This document shows, one piece after another, positions 26,107 through 35,645 of a stretch of DNA of 64,000 nt (within the stretch, counting starts at the first letter, position 1; every line of letters starts with the position of its first letter). A program made the position numbers and the translations under genes. The notes under the pieces are model-generated. The model was not told where the DNA came from, did no database searches, and saw only the letters and a list, made by a program, of their open reading frames with translations. This stretch comes from an uncultured Pelagibacteraceae bacterium (GTDB lineage Bacteria > Pseudomonadota > Alphaproteobacteria > Pelagibacterales > Pelagibacteraceae): positions 1 through 64,000 of the forward strand of contig CACBFJ010000001.1 in the NCBI GenBank assembly GCA_902538495.1, in the 5' to 3' direction.

Positions 26107-26955
26107 TTAATCTTTATAAGGAATGACTTTATGTTTTTGTTGACCTAGCTTGTCTATTCCTAAAATAACTTCTTCACCACCTTTTAAGAAAACAGGTGGC
26201 TTCATATTTTCACCAACACCAGGTGGAGTTCCTGTACAACAAATATCGCCAGGATGTAAACTCATGCACGAGCTCATGTAAGAAACTAAAGTTTTAATAT
26301 CAAAAATCATTTTACTTGTATTTCCAGTTTGCATCCTTTTTCCATTGACATCTAAAAACATATCTAAATTTTGATAGTCTGGTAATTCATCTGTAGTAAC
26401 TATGAATGGACCTATTGGACCAAAAGTATCAAAACCCTTTCCTTTATCCCAAGTTAAACCTCTATTTTTTTGGAAATCTCTCTCACTCACATCATTAACT
26501 AGAAAAAAACCAAGAACATGGTCTAAGGCGTTTTCAATACTAACATTTGTAGCTTTTTTTCCAATCACAAAACCAATTTCAACTTCCCAATCAGTATGGT
26601 TAGATCCCTTAGGAACAATGATAGGATCGTTTGGTCCAGTAATACAACTAGTAAATTTTGAGAAAATAATCGGTTCTTTTGGTATCGGCAAATTTTGTTC
26701 TTCGGCATGATCTTTGAAATTTAAACCAATACCAATAAATTTTGATGGGTTAGAAACGCATGCACCTATTCTAGAACTTGAATCAAGCTTTGGTAAACTT
26801 GAAATATCAGTTTTTTTTATTTTCTCTAATGTGTCAAAATTTAATGTGCCAGGGTTTAAATCATTTATAATTGATGACAAATCTCGGTAATTGTTTTCAC
26901 TATCTATGATTGCTGGTTTTTCTTCTCCAACACTACCTATTCTACATAATTTCAT
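26107..26955 (-). CDS. fumarylacetoacetate hydrolase (FAH) family protein
   Basis: 282 residues. The C-terminal FAH domain starts at FIGIGLNFKDHAEEQNLP (about 72). Metal ligands lie in the WEVEIGFVIGK block (about 122, EVE) and in VNDVSERDFQ (about 154). GDICCTGTPPGVG near 237 is the closing motif. Members hydrate or hydrolyse 2-keto acids, including 2,4-diketo-3-deoxy sugar acids, fumarylpyruvate and oxaloacetate tautomers. The neighbouring sugar-acid genes make a diketo-sugar-acid substrate plausible, not proven. Confidence 0.88.
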   Translation of the reverse strand: MKLCRIGSVGEEKPAIIDSENNYRDLSSIINDLNPGTLNFDTLEKIKKTDISSLPKLDSSSRIGACVSNPSKFIGIGLNFKDHAEEQNLPIPKEPIIFSKFTSCITGPNDPIIVPKGSNHTDWEVEIGFVIGKKATNVSIENALDHVLGFFLVNDVSERDFQKNRGLTWDKGKGFDTFGPIGPFIVTTDELPDYQNLDMFLDVNGKRMQTGNTSKMIFDIKTLVSYMSSCMSLHPGDICCTGTPPGVGENMKPPVFLKGGEEVILGIDKLGQQKHKVIPYKD

Positions 26956-27016
26956 ATTTCTCTTCCTGGACTTAAATAATTAGCTCCTTTTGTAGTAAAT
27001 GAATTTTATTCACTAG

Positions 27017-27919
27017 TCAATAATTAGTGGTTCTTGCTAATCGAGCTGCACCCCGAACACCGCTTGCATCACCAAATTTGGGTTTTAAAAAAGTCCCCTC
27101 AAATTCACCCCCTGCTACAAATTTTTTCATTTTTTGTTTAATTTCATCTAAAAAATTTATTTCGTTAGATACCCCACCCCCGAAAACAAACACATCTGGA
27201 TCAATAATATTAACAACAGTGGCTAAAGACATAGCGAGTTGATCTTTATATTTATCAATTAATTTTTCTGCATCTAAATCAAGTTTTCTATGCATCTCAA
27301 ATATCTTTTGGGCAGATAAATCCTTTTTAAACTCGTTTTTGAACGCTTTAGAAATACCTATACCCGCAACAAAGTTTTCTATTTCTCCAGCTCTTAAATT
27401 GGTTTTTTTTATTTGAACACCTTCAATACAAGCGCTCGGTATTTGATTATGCCCCCATTCTCCAGTAATCCCATTAGGTCCATTGACAATTCGTTTATCT
27501 ATAACTAAACCGCCCCCAACACCAGATCCAAGAATTACCCCAAAAACTATTTTGTAATGTTTTCCAGAACCATCTATTGCTTCTGATAAAGCAAAACAGT
27601 TTGCATCATTTTCACAATAAATTTCTTTACCAATCTCACTCCGTAAATCTCTTTGTAAAGGTTTGCCATTTATCCAAAAAGAATTAGGCGCATTTTTAAC
27701 TAGTCCTGTTTGAATAGAATGAATCCCTGGATGACATACACCCACTGGTAATTCTTTACCAGCTTTACGCTCAAGTTCGATAACTATTTTTTTAATTATG
27801 GATAATGTATCTTTATAATTTTTTGGAACCTCAGTTCTTTCTCTATGATGCTCATTGCCAACATCATCTAATAACACATACTCTATCTTACTTGCCCCAA
27901 GATCAATACCAATCTGCAT
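27017..27919 (-). CDS. ROK family sugar kinase
   Basis: 300 residues. N-terminal phosphate loop DLGASKIEYVLLDD at 6-19, catalytic ENDANCFA (Asp105), and GVILGSGVGGGLVIDKRIVNG near 130. The GEWGHNQI histidine follows, but the ROK zinc motif CxCGxxGCxE expected after it is replaced by IPSACIEGVQIKKTNLRAGEIENFVAG. Family members phosphorylate glucose, fructose, GlcNAc or ManNAc. Here it ends the minus-strand Gfo/Idh-iolD run by 3 bases and may phosphorylate a cyclitol breakdown sugar. Confidence 0.85.
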   Translation of the reverse strand: MQIGIDLGASKIEYVLLDDVGNEHHRERTEVPKNYKDTLSIIKKIVIELERKAGKELPVGVCHPGIHSIQTGLVKNAPNSFWINGKPLQRDLRSEIGKEIYCENDANCFALSEAIDGSGKHYKIVFGVILGSGVGGGLVIDKRIVNGPNGITGEWGHNQIPSACIEGVQIKKTNLRAGEIENFVAGIGISKAFKNEFKKDLSAQKIFEMHRKLDLDAEKLIDKYKDQLAMSLATVVNIIDPDVFVFGGGVSNEINFLDEIKQKMKKFVAGGEFEGTFLKPKFGDASGVRGAARLARTTNY

Positions 27920-27922
27920 ATT

Positions 27923-29083
27923 TTATCTCATTAATTTATTTATTTCTTTATTAATAAAAAGTTTTGGAATTTTACATGTTGTACTAAGTCTAATTGGTTT
28001 ATTTGTTTTAGCAGATTGCATAGTTGATTGTATCAAGTCAAGAACATGCAAAGATACTTCTCCATTGCATCTATGTATCTTTTTTTTATCAATACAATAA
28101 GCCATTTCTGCAAGACCAACTCCTCTGTAATTTGCGTTAGTAGGTGACTCATTTGCTCTAGAACTTTGGGTTCTAATATTAATTTTTCCTAGTGGCATTT
28201 GATTTGTTTTAAATTCTCTCCATGGGCTTCCTAATTTTTTACATACATAAACTGAACCACCAAACATATTAGGATCTGGCACAATCATTGAACCTTTGGT
28301 TCCATAAAGTTCGATATGATTTCTTTGATGGGCTATAACATCAAAAGATAAAGTGAGTCTGATTATGCTTCCATTTTTAAATATGATTGTTGTAAAATAT
28401 GTCGTCGGACAATCTACCTTAATTCTTTTTCCTTTTTTTGGACCAATACCAATTGTTCTAAATCTTGAACCTTTCATTAAACTTGCTGCTTTTACCTCTT
28501 TTGCTGGACCCAATAAATTTACTAATGCTGTGAGATAATAAGGTCCCATATCAATTACTGGACCACCTTCTTTTTTTGCAAACCATGGTTCTGGGTCTGG
28601 ATGATAAGATTGAACTCCTGGAAAAGCAAAAATCGCATTACCTAAATTTACTTTGCCTATACTTTTACTTTCTAATAATTCTTTTGATTTTTGATTACCT
28701 CCTCCTAAAAAAGTATCTGGAGCATTTCCTAAATATAATTTCTTTTTTTTTGAGAGCTTTAGTAATTCTTTTCCGTCTTTTAAATTAATTGCTAATGGTT
28801 TTTCTGAGTATACATGTTTTCCATTTAACAAAGACTTTTTTGCAATTTGGTAATGAACTTTTGGAGGGGTTAGATTTAAAATTATTTCAACCTGTTTATC
28901 TTTAAATAAATTACTTACCGAAACTGCTTCAATTTTATTAATTTTAGCACATTTCTTAGATGCTTTTTCTTTAACATCTGCACATTTAATGATTTTAAAA
29001 TTTTTGAAATATTTGTGAGCTCTGAAATATGTTTCAGCGATATGACCACAACCAATTAAGCCAACTTTAAATACTTTGCTCAT
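27923..29083 (-). CDS. Gfo/Idh/MocA family oxidoreductase
   Basis: 386-residue NAD(P)-dependent dehydrogenase. Rossmann motif GLIGCGHIAETY at residues 8-19, the signature EKP in YSEKPLAINL near 94, and GPVIDMGPYYL near 174 with the aspartate of the active-site G-x-x-x-D-x-G-x-H-like pattern. The usual catalytic histidine is Tyr here (GPYYL). Relatives oxidise cyclitols or aldoses. It lies 5 bases past iolD and may act on an inositol isomer or inosose. Confidence 0.88.
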   Translation of the reverse strand: MSKVFKVGLIGCGHIAETYFRAHKYFKNFKIIKCADVKEKASKKCAKINKIEAVSVSNLFKDKQVEIILNLTPPKVHYQIAKKSLLNGKHVYSEKPLAINLKDGKELLKLSKKKKLYLGNAPDTFLGGGNQKSKELLESKSIGKVNLGNAIFAFPGVQSYHPDPEPWFAKKEGGPVIDMGPYYLTALVNLLGPAKEVKAASLMKGSRFRTIGIGPKKGKRIKVDCPTTYFTTIIFKNGSIIRLTLSFDVIAHQRNHIELYGTKGSMIVPDPNMFGGSVYVCKKLGSPWREFKTNQMPLGKINIRTQSSRANESPTNANYRGVGLAEMAYCIDKKKIHRCNGEVSLHVLDLIQSTMQSAKTNKPIRLSTTCKIPKLFINKEINKLMR

Positions 29084-29088
29084 TAGGG

Positions 29089-30933
29089 TTATACTCCCTG
29101 TCTTTGTTTTGCTTTACCTTCTTTGTGTAATTTAAGAGCTTTTTCGTTTTCTTTAGTTTTAGGAATCTCTAAAGTTGGACTTTCCCAATAAGCTGATCCT
29201 TCAAGCCATTGATACGAATGAGTTTTGATTGAAATAACGTAAGTCACTTTTGATTTCTTCGCTCTTTTGAAAGCTTCCTCTAATTCACTGATAGAACTTA
29301 CCTCTTCAGACTTTGCCCCCATACTTTCTGCATGTTTTGCAAAATTTACTTTTACTAAATTTGAAACATTTGAACTCTCAAACAAACAATTAAATTCTTT
29401 TCCACCTTTAAATAATTGAAGTCTATTAATGACAGCATGACCACCATTATCACAGACAATCACAATTAGTTTATTATTAGTTATTACAGATGAATATATA
29501 TCTGAATTATAAAGTAAATATGATCCATCACCTACAAATGTGATAACTTCTTTGTTTGGATTGGCCATTTTAATTCCTAAAGCTCCAGAAATTTCATAAC
29601 TCATACAACTAAAGCCCCACTCTGTTTCATGAGTATTAAGTTCTCTTGGTCTCCAAATTTGAACAACTTCACCTACCAAACCTCCAGCTGCAGTGACAGC
29701 AATATCACTTGGATCAGAGTTTCTATAAATTGCACCAACTGCATGAGCATAACTTGGGAGTTTTTGATTGGTTGGTCCACTTTCTTTATCAACATAATCA
29801 TTCCAAGATTTAAGTTCATCTCTGGATTTTTTATGCCATTCCTCGGATGCTTTCCAATCACCTAAAGCTTGTGATAGTTCATTTAAAGAAACTTTTGCAT
29901 CTCCAATAATTGATTGTGCCATATGTTTACTAGCATCAAATCTTGCAACATTAATTGATACTAGTGAAAAATTTGGATTTTCAAAATTAGACCATGACCC
30001 AGTTGTGAAATCTCCTAACTTAGTTCCGATAGCAATCGCTAAATCAGTTTTTTTTGCAAAGTTATTTGCTGCTTTTCCCCCTAAACCTCCAATAGGTCCT
30101 AAAAAATGAGAATGATCTCTTTTCATAGAAGAATAACCCATTACAGTTTGTGTTACAGGGATATTGTGTTTAACTGCAAAAGTAGAAAGTTCCTCCATTG
30201 CATCTGAGTAAAAAACACCTCCACCAGAAATTATGATTGGATTTTTTGATTTTTTAATTTTTTTAGCTGCCTCTTTAATTTGAAAATCATCAGGTCTTGG
30301 TCTTCGTATATTATGGATTTTTTCTTTAAAAAAATCCTCAGGATAATCAAAAATTTCTCCTTGTATATCCTGGCATAAAGATATGCATACCGGGCCACAA
30401 TCAGCTGGGTCTAATAAAACTTGTACAGCTTGGGGAAATGTTTGTAAAATTTGTTCTGGTCTGGTTATTCTATCAAAATATTTTGTAACTGGTTTAAAAG
30501 CATCATTTTGAGTAATTCCTGGATTATTAAAATGTTCTACTTGTTGTAAAACTGGATCAGGCATCCTGTTTGCGTAAGTATCACCTGGAAGGAATAAAAT
30601 TGGCAGTCTATTACTCATCGCAACTGCTGCAGCTGTTACCATATTTGTAGAACCAGGACCTACAGAACTTGTTGCTACAAATACTTGTTTTCTTCTTTTT
30701 GCTCTAGCGTAAGCAATTCCTGTTAAAGCCATATTTTGCTCATGATGACCTCTATAAGTTGGAAGTTTATCTTTATTTTCCTCTAAAGCTTGTCCTAAAC
30801 AAGCTACATTACCATGACCAAATATTCCAAAAGCACCAGCGAATAAAGGTTCTTTTTTACCATCGATAAGAATTTTTTGAGAAGTCAGGAACTTTACAAT
30901 TGCATGAGCACATGTAAGCTTTATTTTTTTCAT
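29089..30933 (-). CDS. iolD: 3D-(3,5/4)-trihydroxycyclohexane-1,2-dione hydrolase
   Basis: TPP-dependent C-C hydrolase that opens the ring in myo-inositol breakdown, giving 5-deoxy-glucuronate. 614 residues. IolD features include the N-terminal FAGAFGIFGHGNVACLGQAL, YRGHHEQNMALTGIAYARA with the cofactor-activating glutamate, and SSVGPGSTNM. The TPP/Mg motif GDGSYLLYN lies near residue 469. Other acetolactate-synthase-like enzymes share the fold; the GIFGHGNV start and the iolE and iolG neighbours favour IolD. Starts divergent from the aldehyde dehydrogenase gene, 54 bases apart. Confidence 0.9.
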   Translation of the reverse strand: MKKIKLTCAHAIVKFLTSQKILIDGKKEPLFAGAFGIFGHGNVACLGQALEENKDKLPTYRGHHEQNMALTGIAYARAKRRKQVFVATSSVGPGSTNMVTAAAVAMSNRLPILFLPGDTYANRMPDPVLQQVEHFNNPGITQNDAFKPVTKYFDRITRPEQILQTFPQAVQVLLDPADCGPVCISLCQDIQGEIFDYPEDFFKEKIHNIRRPRPDDFQIKEAAKKIKKSKNPIIISGGGVFYSDAMEELSTFAVKHNIPVTQTVMGYSSMKRDHSHFLGPIGGLGGKAANNFAKKTDLAIAIGTKLGDFTTGSWSNFENPNFSLVSINVARFDASKHMAQSIIGDAKVSLNELSQALGDWKASEEWHKKSRDELKSWNDYVDKESGPTNQKLPSYAHAVGAIYRNSDPSDIAVTAAGGLVGEVVQIWRPRELNTHETEWGFSCMSYEISGALGIKMANPNKEVITFVGDGSYLLYNSDIYSSVITNNKLIVIVCDNGGHAVINRLQLFKGGKEFNCLFESSNVSNLVKVNFAKHAESMGAKSEEVSSISELEEAFKRAKKSKVTYVISIKTHSYQWLEGSAYWESPTLEIPKTKENEKALKLHKEGKAKQRQGV

Positions 30934-30987
30934 AATTGTAGATATATTCTCTTAAAATTTCGCTTAATTAACCATAAAATAAAAATT

Positions 30988-32430
30988 ATGTATAGTAAAT
31001 TTGGGCAGTTCATTGATGGTAAGTGGCAACAGGCGGAAAAAAAAGAAACTTACGATGTTATAAATCCTGCTACGGAAGAAATTATTGGCCAAGCGTCTAA
31101 AGCGTCTTCAGCAGATGTTCAAAAAGCTCTTAAATCTGCAGAGAAAGGTTTGGAAGTTTGGAAAAACACTTTACCTTGGCAGAGATCATATATTATTAGA
31201 AAAATTGCTGATCTTTTAAGAAAAAAACAAGATGTTTTAGCAAAATGGTTAACGATTGAAGTTGGAAAACCTTTAGCTGAGGGAATTGGCGAAACTGGTG
31301 GGGCTGCTGATATTTTTGAGTGGAATGCTGAAGAAACAAAGAGAATTTATGGACAAACAGTCGAAAGTCGATTTCCAGATACGAGAGTTCATGTTTATTA
31401 TCAGCCAGTTGGAGTTGTAGCAGCTTTAGTGCCATGGAATTTTCCTTTAATTCTAGCAGCGAGAAAAATTTCAACAGCATTAGCTGCTGGATGTTCAGTA
31501 ATTTGTAAGCCTGATGTAATTACTCCAGGAACAGTAATGGAGTTAGTAGATATTTGTAAAGAAGCGGGAGTCCCTCCTGGAGTTGTAAACTTATTGTCAG
31601 GAGATCCTGAAAGTATTTCAAATGAGTTGTTAGAGTCTGATATTATTAAAAAGGTTTCAATTACTGGATCAACAAGAGTAGGAAAATTAATCTTAAAAAA
31701 AGCCGCAGACAAAGTTCAAAGAGTAACAATGGAGCTTAGTGGACACTCACCTTTTATAGTTTTTGATGATGTTGATATAAATAAAGTTGCAGATATGGCA
31801 ATTACTGCAAAATTTAGAAATAATGGTCAAGTTTGTATTTCACCTAACAGATTTTATATACAAGAAAATAGAAAAGATGAATTCATTAATGCGTTTATTG
31901 AAAGAACAAAAAAATTAAAAATTGGAAATGGTTTAGATGAAGGAGTTCAATTAGGTCCATTAACAACTGCAAAAAGATTAGGAGAAATCGAAGAATTGGT
32001 TGAAACAACTAAAAAGGAAGGAGCAAAAGTTTTGTTGGGTGGAAAAAGACCTCAAGGTTTTAACAAAGGATATTTTTATGAGCCAACAGTTTTTGACAAT
32101 GTAAAGGATAATTTTACAATAATGAAACAAGAACCATTTGGTCCACTAGTTCCAATGTTGTCATTTAAAACTTTTGATGAAGTAGTTGAGAGAGCTAATG
32201 ATAATGACTTAGGATTATGTAGTTATATTTATACAAATTCTATGGACAAAGCTCACAGAGCTTCAGAATTAATGGAAACTGGTACTGTAGCGGTTAATAC
32301 TCCTGCAGTTGCGATAGCTGAGGCACCTTTTGGTGGAATTAAACAAACTGGATATGGACGTGAAGGTGGTTCAATGGCAATTAAAGATTATCTTAATATA
32401 AAGTACACTCACCTTGGTTTGAAATCTTAA
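30988..32430 (+). CDS. NAD(P)-dependent aldehyde dehydrogenase
   Basis: 480 residues from the chosen ATG (MYSKFGQFIDGKWQQAEKKE). The open frame runs 37 codons further upstream into iolD, but that part lacks family features. The catalytic glutamate lies in MELSGHSPF and the cysteine in FRNNGQVCISPNRF; the VGVVAALVPWNFPL and EAPFGGIKQTGYGREGG blocks are standard. It groups by look with succinate/2-oxoglutarate semialdehyde dehydrogenases. In this cluster it may oxidise a uronate-type aldehyde or malonate/tartronate semialdehyde. Confidence 0.88.
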   Translation: MYSKFGQFIDGKWQQAEKKETYDVINPATEEIIGQASKASSADVQKALKSAEKGLEVWKNTLPWQRSYIIRKIADLLRKKQDVLAKWLTIEVGKPLAEGIGETGGAADIFEWNAEETKRIYGQTVESRFPDTRVHVYYQPVGVVAALVPWNFPLILAARKISTALAAGCSVICKPDVITPGTVMELVDICKEAGVPPGVVNLLSGDPESISNELLESDIIKKVSITGSTRVGKLILKKAADKVQRVTMELSGHSPFIVFDDVDINKVADMAITAKFRNNGQVCISPNRFYIQENRKDEFINAFIERTKKLKIGNGLDEGVQLGPLTTAKRLGEIEELVETTKKEGAKVLLGGKRPQGFNKGYFYEPTVFDNVKDNFTIMKQEPFGPLVPMLSFKTFDEVVERANDNDLGLCSYIYTNSMDKAHRASELMETGTVAVNTPAVAIAEAPFGGIKQTGYGREGGSMAIKDYLNIKYTHLGLKS

Positions 32431-32431
32431 A

Positions 32432-33223
32432 ATGAGGCCAAATAAAATAAAAAAGATGATGAGAGATGGTGAGCAAATAATTAATGGCTGGTTACAAATT
32501 CCTAGCTCTTTTTCAGCGGAAGTAATGTCTCATCAAGGTTGGGACTCGCTTACAATTGATATGCAACATGGTGTTATAGATTATCCAAATGCATTACAAA
32601 TGCTGCAATCAATTTCATCTACGGATGTTACTCCTTTAGCAAGAGTAAACTGGAATGAACCAGGACAAATAATGAAAATTTTAGATGCAGGGTGCTACGG
32701 CGTAATTTGTCCAATGGTGAGCAACAAATTTGAAGCTGAAAAATTTGTTCAAGCATGCATGTATCCCCCTAAAGGGTATAGAAGTTTTGGACCAATTAGA
32801 GGATTAATTTATGGAGGTTCAGATTATGGAGATTTTGCAAATGATGAGATTTTAAAAATGGCAATGATAGAGACAAAAGAAGCCTTAGATAAATTAGATG
32901 AAATTATGAGTACGCCTGGAATAGATGGAATTTATATTGGACCTGCTGATTTAAGTCTGGCTATAGGTCAAAAACCAGCTTTTGATAATCGTGAAGGAAG
33001 TCCAACTTATGAAAAGATTTTGAATATCTTGGAACATGCAAAAAAAAATAAAATTTTTGCAGGTATTCATAATGCTAGTCCAGAGTATGCAAAAAAAATG
33101 CTTAATTTAGGATTTAATTTGGTAACCATTGGATCCGATCAAAGGTATATGAGTGCAGGTGCAAAAGATGCTGTATCTAAATTAAAATCAATCAAATCAA
33201 AAGAAGACTCTAAAGCTTACTAA
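32432..33223 (+). CDS. HpcH/HpaI family class II aldolase
   Basis: 263-residue metal-dependent aldolase that splits 2-keto-3-deoxy acids or 4-hydroxy-2-oxo acids to pyruvate and an aldehyde. Family features: WDSLTIDMQHGVID near residue 40 (catalytic His), PLARVNWNEP near 70, CMYPPKGYRSFGPIRG near 108, and YIGPADLSLAIG near 170. It starts 1 base after the aldehyde dehydrogenase stop. Likely cleaves the sugar-acid end product of the pathway encoded here. Confidence 0.9.
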   Translation: MRPNKIKKMMRDGEQIINGWLQIPSSFSAEVMSHQGWDSLTIDMQHGVIDYPNALQMLQSISSTDVTPLARVNWNEPGQIMKILDAGCYGVICPMVSNKFEAEKFVQACMYPPKGYRSFGPIRGLIYGGSDYGDFANDEILKMAMIETKEALDKLDEIMSTPGIDGIYIGPADLSLAIGQKPAFDNREGSPTYEKILNILEHAKKNKIFAGIHNASPEYAKKMLNLGFNLVTIGSDQRYMSAGAKDAVSKLKSIKSKEDSKAY

Positions 33224-33229
33224 ATTTAA

Positions 33230-34195
33230 GTGTCAGATAAAAAAAAAATTTTGATAATTCAACCTATTCATAAAGCGGGGATAGATCTCATAAAGAATAA
33301 CACAAATTATGATTATGAGATTATTGAAAACATAGATGACAAAGATATTAAACAAAAAATTTTGGAGTGTGATGGTCTATCAATTAGAACAGCAAATTTA
33401 TCTAGCGAATTAATCAATATATCAAAAAAACTTAAGATTATATCTCGCCATGGCGTTGGGTACGACAATATTGATCTCAAGTCTTCTAAAGAAAAAAATA
33501 TCACCTTGGCAATTACGGCTACAGCAAATGCTGTTGCGGTGGCAGAACATGTTATGTTTATGTTGCTCAATATATCAAAGAGAAAAAACATGTATGATGA
33601 GGCTGTTAAAACAGGAAATTTTTCTAATAGAAATAAACTTCCAAAAACAATTGAACTTTGGAAAAAAAATATTTTAATTGCTGGATTTGGTAGAATTGGT
33701 CAATCTTTAATTAGAAGATGCAAAGGATTTGAAATGAATGTTTTTGTTTATGATCCATTTGTTTCAAAAGATATTATTGAGGAATTGGGTGGAAAAAAAG
33801 TTGAAGATCTTACAGAAGCAGTAAAATCTATGGATGCCATCTCTTTACATATGCCTCTTAATGAAAAAACGAAAAATATTATCAATTATGACTTAATTAA
33901 AACAATGAGGAAAAATTGTATAATTATTAATGCTGCAAGAGGTGGAATGATTAATGAGAATGACTTAGATAAAGCATTAAATGAAAGTCTTATATTCGGT
34001 GCAGGTTTAGATGTTTTTGAAACAGAACCACCTAAAGAAGATAATCCTTTGCTAAAAAACAATAAAGTTTTTTTAAGTCCTCATACCGCTGCATTTACTG
34101 AGGAATGCATGATAAGAATGGGAAAAGAAACAATACAAAATATAATTGATTTTTTTGAAAAAAAATTAGACAAATCAAAAATTATTAAACTTTAA
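33230..34195 (+). CDS. D-isomer-specific 2-hydroxyacid dehydrogenase
   Basis: 321 residues, GTG start 6 bases past the aldolase stop. NAD-binding GFGRIGQSLIRRC lies at about residue 150 and the catalytic Arg in NAARGGMINENDLDKAL near 234. A catalytic Glu lies in FETEPPKEDNP and the His in LSPHTAAFTEE near 284. Relatives include phosphoglycerate, glyoxylate/hydroxypyruvate and lactate dehydrogenases. Given the aldolase beside it, reduction or oxidation of a short hydroxy acid such as glycerate, tartronate or lactate is plausible. Confidence 0.9.
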   Translation: MSDKKKILIIQPIHKAGIDLIKNNTNYDYEIIENIDDKDIKQKILECDGLSIRTANLSSELINISKKLKIISRHGVGYDNIDLKSSKEKNITLAITATANAVAVAEHVMFMLLNISKRKNMYDEAVKTGNFSNRNKLPKTIELWKKNILIAGFGRIGQSLIRRCKGFEMNVFVYDPFVSKDIIEELGGKKVEDLTEAVKSMDAISLHMPLNEKTKNIINYDLIKTMRKNCIIINAARGGMINENDLDKALNESLIFGAGLDVFETEPPKEDNPLLKNNKVFLSPHTAAFTEECMIRMGKETIQNIIDFFEKKLDKSKIIKL

Positions 34196-34197
34196 TT

Positions 34198-34698
34198 ATG
34201 CGAATAAATTTCAAAAATTTTGGACTATTAGAAGCATTAGTATTGTTATCATTGGTATATGTGGTTGGGATGTTGATTTGGACCGCAAGTACAAGGCCCG
34301 CAGTTGAAGCAAAAGCTAACTTAGTCAAAGAAAATCATAAGAAAGTAGTCGATTTTATCAATGGAGAAATAAATAATTGCGGGAATAATGATGAAGGTAA
34401 ATTGACTGTTTGGGGTGATCCGTGTAATGGCGAGTGGTCCTCATCCAAAGTTGTGAATTATATAAACAAAAATCTTAATATAGAGAATCCTTTTTCAGAG
34501 GATACTAAAGTAAAAACTGATCCTGATCCTAGAATTAAAGCAGAAGGTAAGGCGGGGCAATCAGTTGAGATGGGTGTTATATTTGTGATGTCATCAAATT
34601 TTTTACCTAATCCTGGATCTGAATGGGTTGTGGGTACTTGTTTTAAATCTCCATGTGTTGCTGCCGGAAATAATGAACTAACTTCACTCTATAGATAA
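34198..34698 (+). CDS. pilin-like small membrane-anchored protein, unknown function
   Basis: 166 residues. N-terminal FGLLEALVLLSLVYVVGMLI (residues 8-27) looks like a type IV pilin/pseudopilin helix with glutamate at the fifth place (F8 as +1, E12 as +5). The -1 residue is Asn7 instead of Gly. A charged helix follows (AVEAKANLVKENHKKVVDFI), then a small domain with four cysteines in two pairs (C61/C75 and C147/C152 approx.). Starts 2 bases after the dehydrogenase stop. No assembly genes are near. Confidence 0.6.
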   Translation: MRINFKNFGLLEALVLLSLVYVVGMLIWTASTRPAVEAKANLVKENHKKVVDFINGEINNCGNNDEGKLTVWGDPCNGEWSSSKVVNYINKNLNIENPFSEDTKVKTDPDPRIKAEGKAGQSVEMGVIFVMSSNFLPNPGSEWVVGTCFKSPCVAAGNNELTSLYR

Positions 34699-35601
34699 TC
34701 AATTTTTATAAATTTCAATTTCAGATTTTTTTAATGTATCTGTAAGATAATTATAACCAATTTTTGCATACTCTAACGGATTTGCTTTTGCCGGATCCTG
34801 CTCTGCCTCAACTACCAACCATCCTGAATAATTATTATTTTTTAATACATTAAATAAAGGTTGATAATCAATACAACCATCTCCTGGTACTGTAAACGCA
34901 CCTTCTAAGAAAGCACCTCTAAAACTTAAGTCCTCTTTCAAAGATTTTTCAAGAACTTGTTTTCTTATATCTTTACAATGGACGTGCAAAATTCTCTCAT
35001 GATAATTTTGTAATATGTATTTTGAGTCCCCTTTTGCAAATAACATGTGTCCTGTATCTAATGTTAATTTTACACTTTCATGAGTATTTTCTATGAGTCT
35101 TTCAGTGTCTTTTTGAGTTTCAATTACTGTTCCCATGTGATGATGATATGCCAAAGGCATCCCTTCATCCTCTAAATATTTTCCTAGTTCAGAAATTTTT
35201 TCACAAAACTTCTGCCATTCATCCCTTTCCATTTGAGGCCGAGTTGATAATTTTCTATTAGGATCTCCTTGTATAGAGCCAGAAACTTCCGCGAAAACTA
35301 TACAAGGTGCATCACAATCTTTAAATAAATCTAGTTGTTCTTGAATGGATTTTTTTTCTTCCTCAACAGAATTTTTTCTTAGATTAGCGCCATACCATCC
35401 TGAGCAAAGTTTAAGATTAAATTGATCTAATTTTGGAATTAATTCCGAAGATTTCTTTGGAAATTTTCCACCAGACTCTATGCCTATGTAGCCTGCTTCA
35501 TTGGCTTCTTTTAAACATTGTTCTAATGTAGTTTCACCACCTAACTCAGGCATGTCATCATTACTCCATGCGATAGGTGCAACTCCTAATTTTACTGACA
35601 T
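34699..35601 (-). CDS. iolE: myo-inosose-2 dehydratase
   Basis: TIM-barrel enzyme of 300 residues that removes water from 2-keto-myo-inositol. It opens VKLGVAPIAWSNDDMPELGG, the IolE-type start, and has the sugar isomerase/epimerase metal ligands: GYIGIESGG near residue 38, AYHHHMGTVIE near 150, LTLDTGHMLFAKGD near 182, and HVHCKDIRKQ near 210. Convergent with the pilin-like gene and divergent from iolG, 44 bases apart. Confidence 0.9.
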   Translation of the reverse strand: MSVKLGVAPIAWSNDDMPELGGETTLEQCLKEANEAGYIGIESGGKFPKKSSELIPKLDQFNLKLCSGWYGANLRKNSVEEEKKSIQEQLDLFKDCDAPCIVFAEVSGSIQGDPNRKLSTRPQMERDEWQKFCEKISELGKYLEDEGMPLAYHHHMGTVIETQKDTERLIENTHESVKLTLDTGHMLFAKGDSKYILQNYHERILHVHCKDIRKQVLEKSLKEDLSFRGAFLEGAFTVPGDGCIDYQPLFNVLKNNNYSGWLVVEAEQDPAKANPLEYAKIGYNYLTDTLKKSEIEIYKN

Positions 35602-35645
35602 AAGAAATTTTTTTAGTTAAGTTATTATTTTAATACAAATTTTAA

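Noticed and set aside
30877-30987. 37-codon N-terminal extension of the aldehyde dehydrogenase
   Set aside because: Overlaps the start of iolD on the other strand and has no aldehyde dehydrogenase features; the ATG at 30988 begins the normal sequence.
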